NCBI GenBank assembly: GCA_963989385.1
Contig: OZ022511.1
Coordinates: 28,576,503-28,640,502 of the forward strand
DNA from: Ctena decussata
Lineage: Eukaryota; Mollusca; Bivalvia; Lucinida; Lucinidae
Direction of reading: 5' to 3'
DNA length: 64,000 nt
Under the pieces are notes generated by a model. The model saw nothing but the letters and a program-made list of their open reading frames with translations, did not search any database and was not told the origin of the DNA. The translations under genes and the position numbers were made by a program. This document shows, in pieces, positions 31,581 through 42,197 of this stretch (positions within the stretch are counted from its first letter, which is position 1; each line of letters starts with the position of its first letter).

Positions 31581-33399
31581 TAGTGTTATATTTATAACAC
31601 ACGACATATTGTATTTGCTATATTTTCCCTGACTACTTGTAACGCTATATTTTTAAAATATGACAACTTGTAACGCTATATTTTAAAACTTCTGCGATAA
31701 TAACCCAAAGATAATGCCTGAAGTGATTTCATTGCAATAATGTTGATGTCTAGATATACATATCCATCTGTGTATCAGCTAAATAATCTTCAATGACATA
31801 TCTTGTGCCTAATAAAATCGTTCTACCTTATATTAATCCATTTGAGATGCTTCTATCACGGAATAAAAAGTGGCTTTTCTGATCATTTCCTTGGTGTAGA
31901 ATTTCTCTGTTCACTTAACAAAGGCATATGTTTCTTTCAATCTAGAGAAAAGCATTTCAGTAGCATTATGAGCCGGAACGGGGTAAAAGATACTTTATTG
32001 TAAGTGCGAACGGAGAAGATTTATGGACCAGTCTATGCATATGTGAAGCCTGGTCATATTCTTCCCTATGCTAAATAACAATCTGTCAATCTGGGTAATG
32101 TTAAAAGCAAAGAGAAGAGACTCTGAAAAGTGTGCACGCATGCGCGAGCTGATATCAGCTTCGTTGATTGCAAATGCCATATTAGGCTTCTTCGTGTGTT
32201 GTTGTTCATATCGTTTTCTATCGCCTCTGAGCTATTCTTCAATGGAATTATTATCTGTAATGTGCGACACTTGTTTGCTGATAGACAAATTAAACCAAAC
32301 CTGCCATTTTATTGCGAGTCGTTCTTGATTTTATCTAAAATTGCAATGTCAGTCTTTTCTTTTGCTTTTCATATGTACGGGATAATTATGACAATGAATA
32401 CCGGTGCAATCTGTTTAACGACACTCGACCGTTTTACGACACGCAGAGACACGCGACCGGGAGTAAAGGTCTGTTTCAGGATCTGAACTCCAGCACGTGA
32501 TGTCAAATTTTCTTTTAAGTAAGGATAAAAAGAACATGAAATGGATAAGATAGATAAATATGTAAGAATAGATAAATATAAATAAATAAATTTAACACCA
32601 AATGCAGCTAAGTCAAATTTACTGTTTAAAGATTGCCAGAGGAAATCACGTCCAGAAAACATGCATGAACATACCTAATAATCCGCCTTTTGTATAACAT
32701 GTTATAAGTTTTTCGGCTTTAGCCGTATAACCTTAGTATTGACCTAGATTTTATTTTACATGTCATTGGCCAATATAAATACACCCGGGATTTTGATGTA
32801 AGTAACTTACTTTCGTTTTCTCTTTCTACTTTCAGTATCATTGACTTGACTGTTGGCCTATAAGCCGTGTCGTGATTCGGTCCAAATCGCTTTTTGCCAA
32901 AGAACACAGTTCGCCTGTTATGTCGCTCATGTAAAATATAAAACCAACAAGAAAACTTGACACAGAAATCGAAGATGAAATTCAGTAATTGTTGCTGGCT
33001 TAGTTGTTGATGTTGTGTTGGAACTGCCACATTTTTCATGTTATATGTGGGGCGGTCAGCCAACCAATCCTCATTGTTATGTGCAACACAGACAGCCCTC
33101 AATCAAAATTCAACAACATTTCCGAAATCGCAACCTCAACACCAACAACAAATATGCATACAACATGCGCATTCGTACAATCTGATCAGCACATTCGATA
33201 TCTTACATGTACCTGACTCATACATATAACAATACACACTTCTATTTAATGTAAGCTAAGATTATCTTTTTTAAAGATATTTCTTATTCTTGTTACAGTT
33301 TGATCTGTTATTTGTGCATAAATACGGTATTAAGTATAAATGAGACGTGTTGTAGCTAGAAATGTTTGATTTATTTTTATGCCAAATGTTTTAAGAATA
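31581..33399. other. Gene-free stretch
   Basis: AT-rich, with overlapping short open frames on both strands (around 32000-33200). None has a recognisable motif or splice context. Confidence 0.4.
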
Positions 33400-33616
33400 C
33401 AGTCAACTCTCGATATCTCGAACACTGATATCTCAACGTCCCTCCTATATCAAAGATTATAGTTTGGACACATTTCCTATTTCTGTTTACGGTTCAACTC
33501 TGGTTATTTCAAACTTCCGATATATCAAAGTAAATTTTCTGGGACCAGAAAATTTACTTTGATATATCAGTAGTTTGGGATGAATTTCGACTTTGAGATA
33601 TCTAGAATTGAGGCTG
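33400..33616. mobile_element. Tigger/pogo-like MITE, copy 1
   Basis: Begins CAGTCAACTCTCGATATCTC and ends GAGATATCTAGAATTGAGGCTG, flanked by TA on each side. These termini and the TA target suit the pogo/Tigger branch of Tc1/mariner. The middle has a palindrome AAATTTTCTGG..CCAGAAAATTT. Relatives: 36049-36247, 43150-43347, 49637-49851. Confidence 0.8.
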
Positions 33617-34626
33617 TATTGTTTTGTCCCGTTTAACTTCTTCGGGACTAGTGTAAAACCTGGATGTTTAATGGTTGTCGGCCATGTTTCATGCATGCGT
33701 ACATTGAATTCCACTGAGGTATTACGATTTCGTGCTGTGATAACCGAACTTCCTGAGGAAATTGGTCTTTTGTACAGAACAGAACAGAACAGAATGCTCT
33801 GTTTGTAAAAAGCTAAAACTTCATCCATTTTTTAAAATTCTGTTATCTTTTTCCTTTAATTAGTATCGTGCTTCTCTTGCGACCTTTCCTACAGTCTACT
33901 GGAAATTAAATTTTAGAACTGACCTCTTTCATGTTTCTTTTCTTTCTCCCTATCTCTGGGAGACGGCTTGATATAGACTGAAGAGATAGGGGGACCCTCA
34001 TACACACCCTGAACAGAGGTTGCCACATGCAATACACGAGAATTATCACCGAATGACAGATAACTGCATTCTTACTTTCTTCAAGTTTTTCTTCAAGGAA
34101 CTGCATGCAGAAAACATCTTAAGAGATACGACCAAGAAATCTCGTATTATTCAAATTCTCGCGAGACCTTATTCTCAACAGCTAAACGCAATTAAATACG
34201 CGTGCTGCTCGTATTCGCACCCTCTCTTAATTTGTAAATTATTAACACTAACTTAAGACTCAGTTGAGCTCAGATGATGAGATGGATTTGTTTAAGGTTA
34301 ATAAAACAACGTCTTCTTCACACTCTCATACCGAACTCACTGTAAACACTAGGACACTCATATTTTTATTTCGGCCCTGCTTGTTTGGTGAGATCAGTGG
34401 GACCTTTGAAAAAAGGGTAAGATCAAAGTCGATTTTCAGAAAAGAAATTTTCAAGTTTTTTTTCGGCATTTGAAAGCATCTATATAGTGTCCTCCTAGTA
34501 TGTGTTTTAGAAATGGTACTAACAGCATGCAAGGCCATGGTACTGGCATAAGATGATGAGTTTCTGATAGTACCCTGAAATTTTAAGGTCACTGTTTTCG
34601 TCATTTTCTTTCAAAGGGGAACACTC
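33617..34626. other. Gene-free stretch
   Basis: No supported gene. 33940-33990 carries a CTCTGGGAGACGGC..GATATAGACTGA segment shared with 56680-56730, a small dispersed repeat. Confidence 0.4.
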
Positions 34627-34790
34627 ATCAAAGGCTGTGCGCAATTGAAGTTCATTAACGATTGAAATAATTTCAATCGTAAATGGGCTTCCATTGCGCA
34701 CAGCCTTTGATTATCGCCCTGATATGCCTGAAACACTGTTGAAAAGGACGTAAAGTTGCAAGTCATCCGTCTATGCATCGTGTTTCTGAG
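34627..34790. repeat. Hairpin plus SINE family 2 tail
   Basis: ATCAAAGGCTGTGCGCAATTG (from 34627) is mirrored by CCATTGCGCACAGCCTTTGAT ending at 34712. A perfect inner palindrome ACGATTGAAAT..ATTTCAATCGT lies at 34658-34680. The right arm continues into the SINE-2 tail with CACTGTTGAAAAGGACGTAAA. Confidence 0.7.
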
Positions 34791-35262
34791 ACATCGCGGT
34801 AATCGAAGCGGCGGCCTCAAGATAGCGCGGGATGTATTCGAGAAGGGACGACTCAGATTAGCCTGAACATCCGCGCAGACTGATAGGAGCCCGCGCTGAC
34901 CAGATTCTGTACGAAGTGATCATTAAAATTCTGATCAGCCGGCGATTAATGTAAGCTGGTCTAACTCGGTCGCTGGTCTGGCATGTCCCAAGATCCCATC
35001 ACTTGTCCCGCCCAATAAAACGGTAATTTATAACAGTTCATTTTCCTTTTGAGCGACGGTGGAAAATGATGAGCAAAAATTGTCCATTAAACAGATAAAG
35101 GCGTGGCAGTAAAATCTTCCCTATTGTATGAGGAAAGCGATAAAATCCTACCATTCAATTTTGGGAAAATTGATACAAAACCGATGATTATTTTTACATC
35201 AGCAAGAAATCCATTTTTTTCTTTTTGTAGAGAAAATGGGTCGAGTAGCCTACATATAACTA

Positions 35263-35819
35263 GTTTATCATATTACGTCGCTACTAATTCAGTGGATAAT
35301 GTCATGTCATAAAATTTGTATGACCACCCGTGTAATAAAATTTTGGCGCGTATATGTAACGTCATTGACAACGACCATGTCAACAATGCGTTCTTATTGA
35401 AGTAATGTTCATTTTGAAAAAGATAAAATCCCATTTTAAAGGGATATATGTTAAACATAATTTTACACTCGTGGTAATTTCATATGAGATTGTGAAACTC
35501 GACAAAGGCTCTTTTAATAAATTTCATAAAAATTGACCACTCGTGTAAGATCTTTATAAACCCTAGTAGTTTTAAGGAAACAACAACAACTGTTTTGTGT
35601 ATACTGTCTACTACGCTACAGAGGATCTTAAATTGTTTATCATATGGCCCTTAAAATAGGATTTTATCGCCTTCAAAATGAACATTATTTCAATAAGTAA
35701 ACGTAATTGTTGACACGGTCGTAATGACGTTACGTGTATGCTTCAAAATGTCAATACACGACGTATGGTCACACGACGTTATACACTGAATAACAGCGAC
35801 GTCATATGATATGATAAAG
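35263..35819. mobile_element. Foldback MITE
   Basis: TTTATCATATTACGTCGCT at the left is mirrored by AGCGACGTCATATGATATGA at the right. The inner arms also match (ATTCAGTGGATAA; ACGTAACGTCATT; AATAATGTTCAT). A single-arm copy lies at 37905-38195. The arms contain several ACGTCA motifs. Confidence 0.7.
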
Positions 35820-36048
35820 TTTGCACGTAACATGCTGGATGTATACTGTGTACTGCATGAGACTGCAAATATCTAACAAACGAAAAAAATAATAAATAAC
35901 GTGTACCACACTGCAGGGGAAGACAGGGTATAACGGCCTTGTAATCAAAAGCATGAAAGGTGTTTGCCGCTCAACATGGCTCTTATAATGCCTTACTGCA
36001 AATGAGGTCTGAAAACCACCTTTTAACATGCCCCTTTGACTTGAATTA

Positions 36049-36247
36049 CAGTCAACTATCAATATAATCAAAATCGACACTGATATCGCAAAGAAAATTT
36101 TTTCTGATCCGACAGAAAAATTACTTCGAGGTACTAGCGAGCTGAGCTAACAGGTGTTGAAATGTAAAGAAAAACAGGAAATGTTTCAAACTATAGGGCT
36201 CTTTGAGGTATCAGTGTTTGCGATGTTTGCGATAACGAGCTCAACTG
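36049..36247. mobile_element. Tigger/pogo-like MITE, copy 2
   Basis: CAGTCAAC at 36049 and CAACTG at 36242-36247 with flanking TA. Internal TATCAGTGTTTG and GATAACGAG segments match the other copies. It is more diverged than 33400-33616. Confidence 0.65.
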
Positions 36248-36980
36248 TACTTTCCTTGAAAGGGCGCGAAATGTCAGTTACATATAGTCCTGCATCAAGT
36301 AACAAACATGGAAGGTTGTCTCCAGGCTTTACATGATATGTTTTCCACATAAGTTTTCTGTGCACATATGGCAAACATACCGTCTAAACAGAGTTATGCA
36401 CTGCTTACTCTTCCCACATGTGGAAAGCACAAGGAATAGAACATGTTCTATCCTTATGCTTTTTTCCGTAAGCTTTTGACCAATCAGAAGAGAGTTCACT
36501 GAGGTTAATTGCTTTTGCAACCTCAGTAGGTATTTAAAATACCAAAATATTGATATCAGGGGTATTAGAATGTATATTTCTTGAATATTACAATATTACA
36601 TGCAGTTTACAAAGGGGAACAACTTTTATGACTTCCTGTCTGCTTCCCTGAACGTTGAAGTCCTTTCATTTTAGGGTCTGTACTCTTATACGTTGCTTTT
36701 GGTCATAAGCATAGGTAATGAATAACACACAAATTGGAATCATCAGCATGTCCTCAGTCTATATTTTTTGTAACATAAAAGATGACAAAATTATGCAGAC
36801 ATTCCCAGGTAAATGGCGGGAAAGCCTGAGAACATATGTGCTCTCTGCATATCGTATAAACACAAAAACATATCTGCTATTTTCCATATATTCTTTTTGC
36901 CACATGTGCAAAAACATACCGTGTAAACGAGGCTTAAACGAGGCTTTAGTTTGGCTTACGTGTGAGGGGAGGTAGCGAAA

Positions 36981-37144
36981 CTAGAGTACATGTACAGGTA
37001 ACTTTAATTCACCAGTGGCGAAAGTATCAAAGGAAAGGGTCTAGTTTACATGCATCACTCGCCTAGAGTACATGTACAGGTAACTATAATTCCCCAGTGC
37101 GAAAGTATCAAAGGAAAGGGTCTAGTTTACAAGTATCACTCGCC
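36981..37144. repeat. 82-bp tandem duplication
   Basis: Two direct copies starting CTAGAGTACATGTACAGGTA (36981 and 37063), with only a few differences. No coding sense. Confidence 0.9.
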
Positions 37145-37904
37145 TGGGCGAGAATAAACTCTTTTGCTATCATACACTTCTTCTAGCTTTTTGCAGATTG
37201 CTTATTTCACTCAACCTACAGAAAACATATACTCCCGGGACAACCGCATAACACCACTATCGTGAGTCGCCAACATCTTTATACAGCGCATTGCTTTAAT
37301 CTTGATTTTATTTCAATACGGAAAATAGATGTCACGAATGTGTTGTGATTAGATGAAAATATTCTCTCTAAAGATTCCCTTGTCGCCATAATAGACAGGC
37401 GTAGTTAGCATGAAGGATACACTTGGCCTTTCAACAAACAGTCGTAAAACGAGAGTGCTAAGATTATGTCCCCTGAGAGGTCTTTATTCTGTATTGTGTG
37501 ATGGCGCCATATATCATCTTTTATAAGGCGTGGAATCTGCTCTTACTTGGTTCTCCGGAAAATACCATTTTTACCGCAAATTTGGAACATCAATAAATAC
37601 TAAGAGCCTGTAACAATTATCCTAACTTTGTGTCGTTAAGAGTCGATTTTATTACGTGACAATGTTCAAGAATAATTCTTGCATTGATTGGCACATGGTG
37701 TTGATAAGACTGTCTTCTAGGATACCAACTTCCGATAGATTCGATTCATATTTCACAGAACAAGTTTATATTTTCTGTCTCTTTCAAATGGAGGACCCGA
37801 AATTTGAATCCTGTTTGTCAATCTACACAAAGTACTAATTTTAAAAACTATATCCCCACTCAGGGCTTTTTAATTCATTGGTGCCTGCTTAGTTTATGTC
37901 CCAT

Positions 37905-38195
37905 TATTCAGTGGATAACGTCGTGTTAATAAATAAAAATCGTATGACCGCACGTGCAATAACACTTTGGTGCGTACACGTAACGTCATTGACAACGTCC
38001 ATGTCAAGAATGCGTTTTCTAATTGAAATAATGTTCATGTTGAAGGCATTACAAACCCGTTTGAAAAGTTCATATGATAAACAGAATCTTACACTCGTGG
38101 TCATTTCATACATGTATAAAATTTATGAAACTCGCCCAAGGCTCGTTTCATAAATTTCATATGAAATGACCACTTGTGTAAGATCCTCTATATGT
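37905..38195. repeat. Single-arm relative of the 35263 foldback
   Basis: Shares ATTCAGTGGATAACGTC, CGTAACGTCATTGACAACG and AATAATGTTCAT with the left arm at 35287 onward. Its own right end carries a short palindrome around TTTCATAAATTTCATATG. Confidence 0.7.
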
Positions 38196-38315
38196 GTAAA
38201 GTAATGACCCAGAACAGACGCCGCATTTAAAACATTGCTTAAAAGTAATGTGAGATTGTTTAAATTTTATCAAAAGATGATATTACCTCAGTGCAGCAAT
38301 GCGCTTGAGTATGAG

Positions 38316-38572
38316 GTGCTGTTTTACTATAAATTTAGTATTTTTGATATCATAAATTCTATTTTCTGATATCACAAATTCGATTTTTGATATCAAAAAA
38401 TACATTTTTTGATATAAAAAAAAATAAGCTTGATTTTTTGATACCACAAAATAGATTTTGTAATATCACAAATTCTATTTTTTGATATCACAAAGTATTT
38501 TGTGATAATAGAATTAGAAATAGAATAGAATTTGTGAAATCACAAAATAGGGATTTTATAGTAAAACGGCAC
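38316..38572. mobile_element. MITE with tandem TGATATCA core
   Basis: Ends GTGCTGTTTTACTATAAA and TTTATAGTAAAACGGCAC are inverted repeats (17 of 18). The core is a degenerate array of TTTTTGATATCACAAA-like units, each itself a dyad. The very high AT content of this core is unlike its surroundings. Confidence 0.75.
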
Positions 38573-38990
38573 TTGGTCTTTAAAGGGGTACAGATGTGCC
38601 GCTGGAACTCTGAAAACCCATCCTATTCATGTATAACACTAATGCCAAGATATATACCTATTCATGTATCTTGTATCAAAATTGGACCCTGTTCATGTAT
38701 ACTGCAGAAAAAGCGCTTAGATTAGCTCATGAATTTGCCATTATACCTTGAAGAAAATTCAAGAAATAAGTATGCTGAGAATGTTTGTTGTCTTTGTAAT
38801 TGATATTTGTTTCTTTTTGATAACAAAAATCAGACAAGCTGGGTTATATATACACAGAGCTTGGAGAAATAAGACCTATTCGTGTATATTAGTATGTAAA
38901 ATCAAACCTATTGCTGGATCTGGCAGATCAAAAGTAGGGCTATACCAGCGGCACATACATGTATGTACCCTGCTATATAATGGAAGTGAC

Positions 38991-39014
38991 GCCCCCCCCC
39001 CTCCCCCCCCCCCC
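38991..39014. repeat. Poly-C tract
   Basis: Runs of C interrupted by one T. The proline run in the overlapping open frame is an artefact of this tract. Confidence 0.95.
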
Positions 39015-39405
39015 GTGACAGCACTTCATACTTGCGCAGCTGTTATGACACAATGCATTTTGTACCGCTCTCCCATCGCCTCATTGGCTTGATGTGTACG
39101 TTGAAAGGATCTCAGTGTTCGATTGGCTAAATTACGTCACAAAAAACGCCATTTCTTAAACGCAACGTCACGAAGTTCGATCAGATTCGTGTTTATTTAT
39201 AATTATACAAGCTAAAATGATGCACAGTGAATAGAAAATCATTTTAGTTTCTTTTAATGTCTTGTTTCTCAGGCTCGCCCGGAAACGTTGAGTCTACGCT
39301 TTTTGTGCTATGATGTAGTACCTATTTGGAGTCGACATTTTTGACGTCATGACGCTGCACCTACGCTGAGTGGTTTTGTGGTAAGTGAGAAATGTATGTC
39401 TTTAG

Positions 39406-39655
39406 AGAGGTGCCGTGGTCGAGTGGTTAGAGAGGCTCGGTTATGGTGCGGAGCTAGAGACTCTCGGTTATAGTATAGAACTTCATAAGTTCGAATCCCC
39501 GGCTTGGGTCAACTACGACTGAAAAATTCTGTCTGTCAACCCAGCAGTATATGGGTACTTTTTTTCGAATCAGCAAAATGAGAGGGATTGGCTCTGCGTT
39601 TAATATGCTGTGCCCAAGATACAGCGGGCCTCTAACCCCCACTGCCCATATGGCT
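39406..39655 (+). mobile_element. tRNA-derived SINE, family 3, copy A
   Basis: The tRNA-like head contains TGGTCGAGTGGTTAGAGAGG (A box region) and AGTTCGAATCCCC (B box), with an expanded middle like a class II (Ser/Leu) tRNA. The body has CAACCCAGCAGTATATGGGTA and ATTGGCTCTG, then TGTGCCCAAG. An inverted copy is at 53940-54135. Confidence 0.75.
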
Positions 39656-40737
39656 ACTAGGCCACAGCAAACCTTTACTCTTTTTACCTTGGGAAATTTA
39701 TGTCTTACCGCTACAAACAGGCCTGTGTTGTACCCTTATTTTTTCGAGAAAAAAAAACTTGTGACATTTATATTCTGATTTGCTGTACAATATGATGAAT
39801 GTTCTGTAAAAGGCTTATTGTTCTCTTGCGAGGTAATACGAATGCCGTAATGTCTTAAGAAGGTGTTCAAATCACACATCATAATCGCGGTGATGTTTAA
39901 ATTAGGTCTGAATAAATGACATGTCGTTTTTAATAACACATCAGTTCTGTCATCAAGAAAATGAGGTTTTTAGCAAGAAGATAAAGAAAAAGTACATTTT
40001 ATGGCTCTAGCTCTGATTTCCAGGCGTAAAAGAGAATGCTTTGGAAGAAATTGCTTTGGAGTAGTTATTACAATACTGTCGATCGGATCACTTTGAACAT
40101 CGGTTCCATGAGGTCAAAAATAAAAGCCGGGCTATCACTCACTGCTCTGTTTAAAGGTCCGTTTGAAAAACGGGACGTATTATGTAATGGCATAGGCGTC
40201 CGACCGTCCGGCTGGCGTTAACTTGTTTTGTTTCTGGATAACTACATACTCCTACAGTTTACATCCGATCTAGCTGAAATTTGGTATATAGTTAGACTTA
40301 CAGTATGAGGTGGACCAGCACATACCAGGTCCTTTTCGAGGTAACGCTCCAATGATTGTTAGCGGAGTAATAGCCATTTACTTAGATTTTGAAGTTGATC
40401 GTTTCCAGATAACTAGGACATTTTCCCAGCTAAGCTGAAACTATCATATACATTATGTAGTAAGATTAAGATGTGGAGTAGCGCATTTCCCCCTGTCGGA
40501 CTCTTTAACTGGACAGGCCAATTTCCAATACATGTATAAGGCACGCCTGGCATGATTTTTAAAATGTGCATTTTTTCTATTTGATGAAAAATGAGTAGGC
40601 TCTGAGCAGACGTCGCGTTCTGTGGCGATTGAGCTTGGTCTATACTGTTTGAGAAAGTCATGTTTATGAGACGGTAGGTATTAATGGGTAAAACTTAATT
40701 CATATTTGCTGTTTCTACAAACTTGCTTGTATATAGA
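39656..40737. other. Gene-free stretch
   Basis: No supported gene, RNA or clear repeat boundary. Confidence 0.35.
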
Positions 40738-40886
40738 GAATACCATGTTAGTGTCTTTTGATATCAGGTTTATCAGGCGAGACCAGAAACAGCGTAGGAA
40801 TGGCGAGGCTTGCCGAGCCAGTCTGACGTTTTTCTGGTCGAGCCTGATAAACTTGATATCAGAAGATACTTACATGGTTTTCTATT
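40738..40886. repeat. Hairpin MITE
   Basis: The left arm TACCATGTTAGTGTCTTTTG..GGTTTATCAGGCGAGACCAG is mirrored on the right, ending CTTACATGGTTTTC. The loop contains GCGAGGCTTGCCGAGC. A different hairpin at 62962-63112 has a similar GAGGCTTGCC loop. Confidence 0.75.
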
Positions 40887-41766
40887 TATCATGCATCATT
40901 ACAATATTTTGAGATGTAAAGAGCGTCAAACAAAAGGAAAGTAAACGCAGTTTTGTTTGAACTTATTGACGTCGCGAATGCGTTATGACGTAAGTCGGTG
41001 GCATCATTTAACCAATCGAAGGTTGTTATCACGACCAACGTCAGTATAGTATGTAGCCAATCGTTTTCTGAGATCGCTTCTGTAGGCATGACCTGACAAC
41101 ATTCGCGCAAGCGCAGTTCTACAGTGACATGATATCACATCATGTTATCATACCCCCGTTATCAGGTGAATTTTGCAGTTTATGCATGATAAAGAAGCAA
41201 AAAGATAGTTGATCTTGAGCCTCAGCGGCCAGTTTTCCTGACTGACCTTTTATATGAATATCATTTGAACGTGGTCTTGTCAATTCATTGATTTAAAAGA
41301 AAATAGTGTTATAACAAACCTTGTTGACCTGACAGACTGTTCCTTAGAATGGACTAATCTGCATCTACATTGCGTTATGTTTGTGTAAGCCTAGCGGATG
41401 AGGGGCTATCCATTTATTACTAATAGACCATGCAGGCACACAACTTTGAATCAACGTTGATTCAAAATCGATTCAACATTGTGTTCTCGATGGGGTAGAC
41501 TAGAGCGAATGGGACCAGTTCCAAGGAATGTTATACTTAACAAGAAGTCCTATTTCCCATTTTCCCATTTCATTGCTGGCGGTGGTGGTGGTCACGGGTG
41601 GTGTGTGTGTGGCCCGGGGGGGGGGGGTCTTTGGAAGGTGTAATATTCCAAGATGGGCCGAAGCTCGTTTGGGTCTTATTATTTTACACAGCTGACTAAA
41701 TAATGTGTTCTTCTTGACTATCAGACATATAATGTAACTACTTATCATTCTTTCTTCTATCTGGTG

Positions 41767-41858
41767 CAGAATCAGAATTTTTTTACTGGTGATACGTCCA
41801 AGGACAATCATTCAGAATCAGACTTTGTTTACTGGTGATACGTCCAAGGACAATCATT
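41767..41858. repeat. 46-bp tandem duplication upstream of APPBP2
   Basis: Two copies of CAGAATCAGA..TTTACTGGTGATACGTCCAAGG, adjacent, starting 41767 and 41813. They lie 200-290 bases upstream of the APPBP2 AUG and may fall in its promoter. Confidence 0.85.
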
Positions 41859-41904
41859 CACTAGGAGTCTTCTGATACCCATCCATTGTTTCTTCAATTG
41901 TATA

Positions 41905-41985
41905 TAGCCATTCATTATCACTGACGGTCATCCCGATATGTCAGAAATACTGTTGAAACGGACGTAAAGATCACACGACAGTTCA
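41905..41985 (+). repeat. SINE family 2 tail fragment in the APPBP2 upstream region
   Basis: Contains TTCATTATCACTGACGGTCA and ACTGTTGAAACGGACGTAAA. It ends about 75 bases before the APPBP2 start codon, so a SINE body forms part of the promoter or 5' UTR. Confidence 0.65.
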
Positions 41986-42056
41986 GACAAATAGTCAATG
42001 TAAGGGACCTAACTCTGTTAGCCTTGCAATTTCGCACGAGCTGTCAATTATTCAAT

Positions 42057-42197
42057 ATGGCTTCCGCCTGTGCAATGGGTTGGGTTCCAGATTCGTTGTA
42101 TAATATGGCAGTTTCTGCCATAGTTACATCTTATGCAAGACACCGACGCGATCTTAAGTCTTTACCCGAAAGAGTACAATTCGATATTTACTACAAG
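42057..42197 (+). CDS. APPBP2: APPBP2 exon 1 (residues 1-47)
   Basis: Starts ATGG; a possible upstream in-frame ATG at 42024 gives a different, non-conserved leader. It encodes MGWVPDSLYN and the SLPERVQFDIYYK segment. That LP-containing motif is placed where the family contacts the cullin-2/elongin module (inference from VHL-box logic). Donor GTGAGG, phase 0. Intron 1 is 6.4 kb and full of transposons. Confidence 0.95.

Noticed and set aside
32000..33230. Cluster of overlapping ORFs up to 127 aa on both strands
   Set aside because: No recognisable motif or consistent codon pattern, and the frames mutually overlap.
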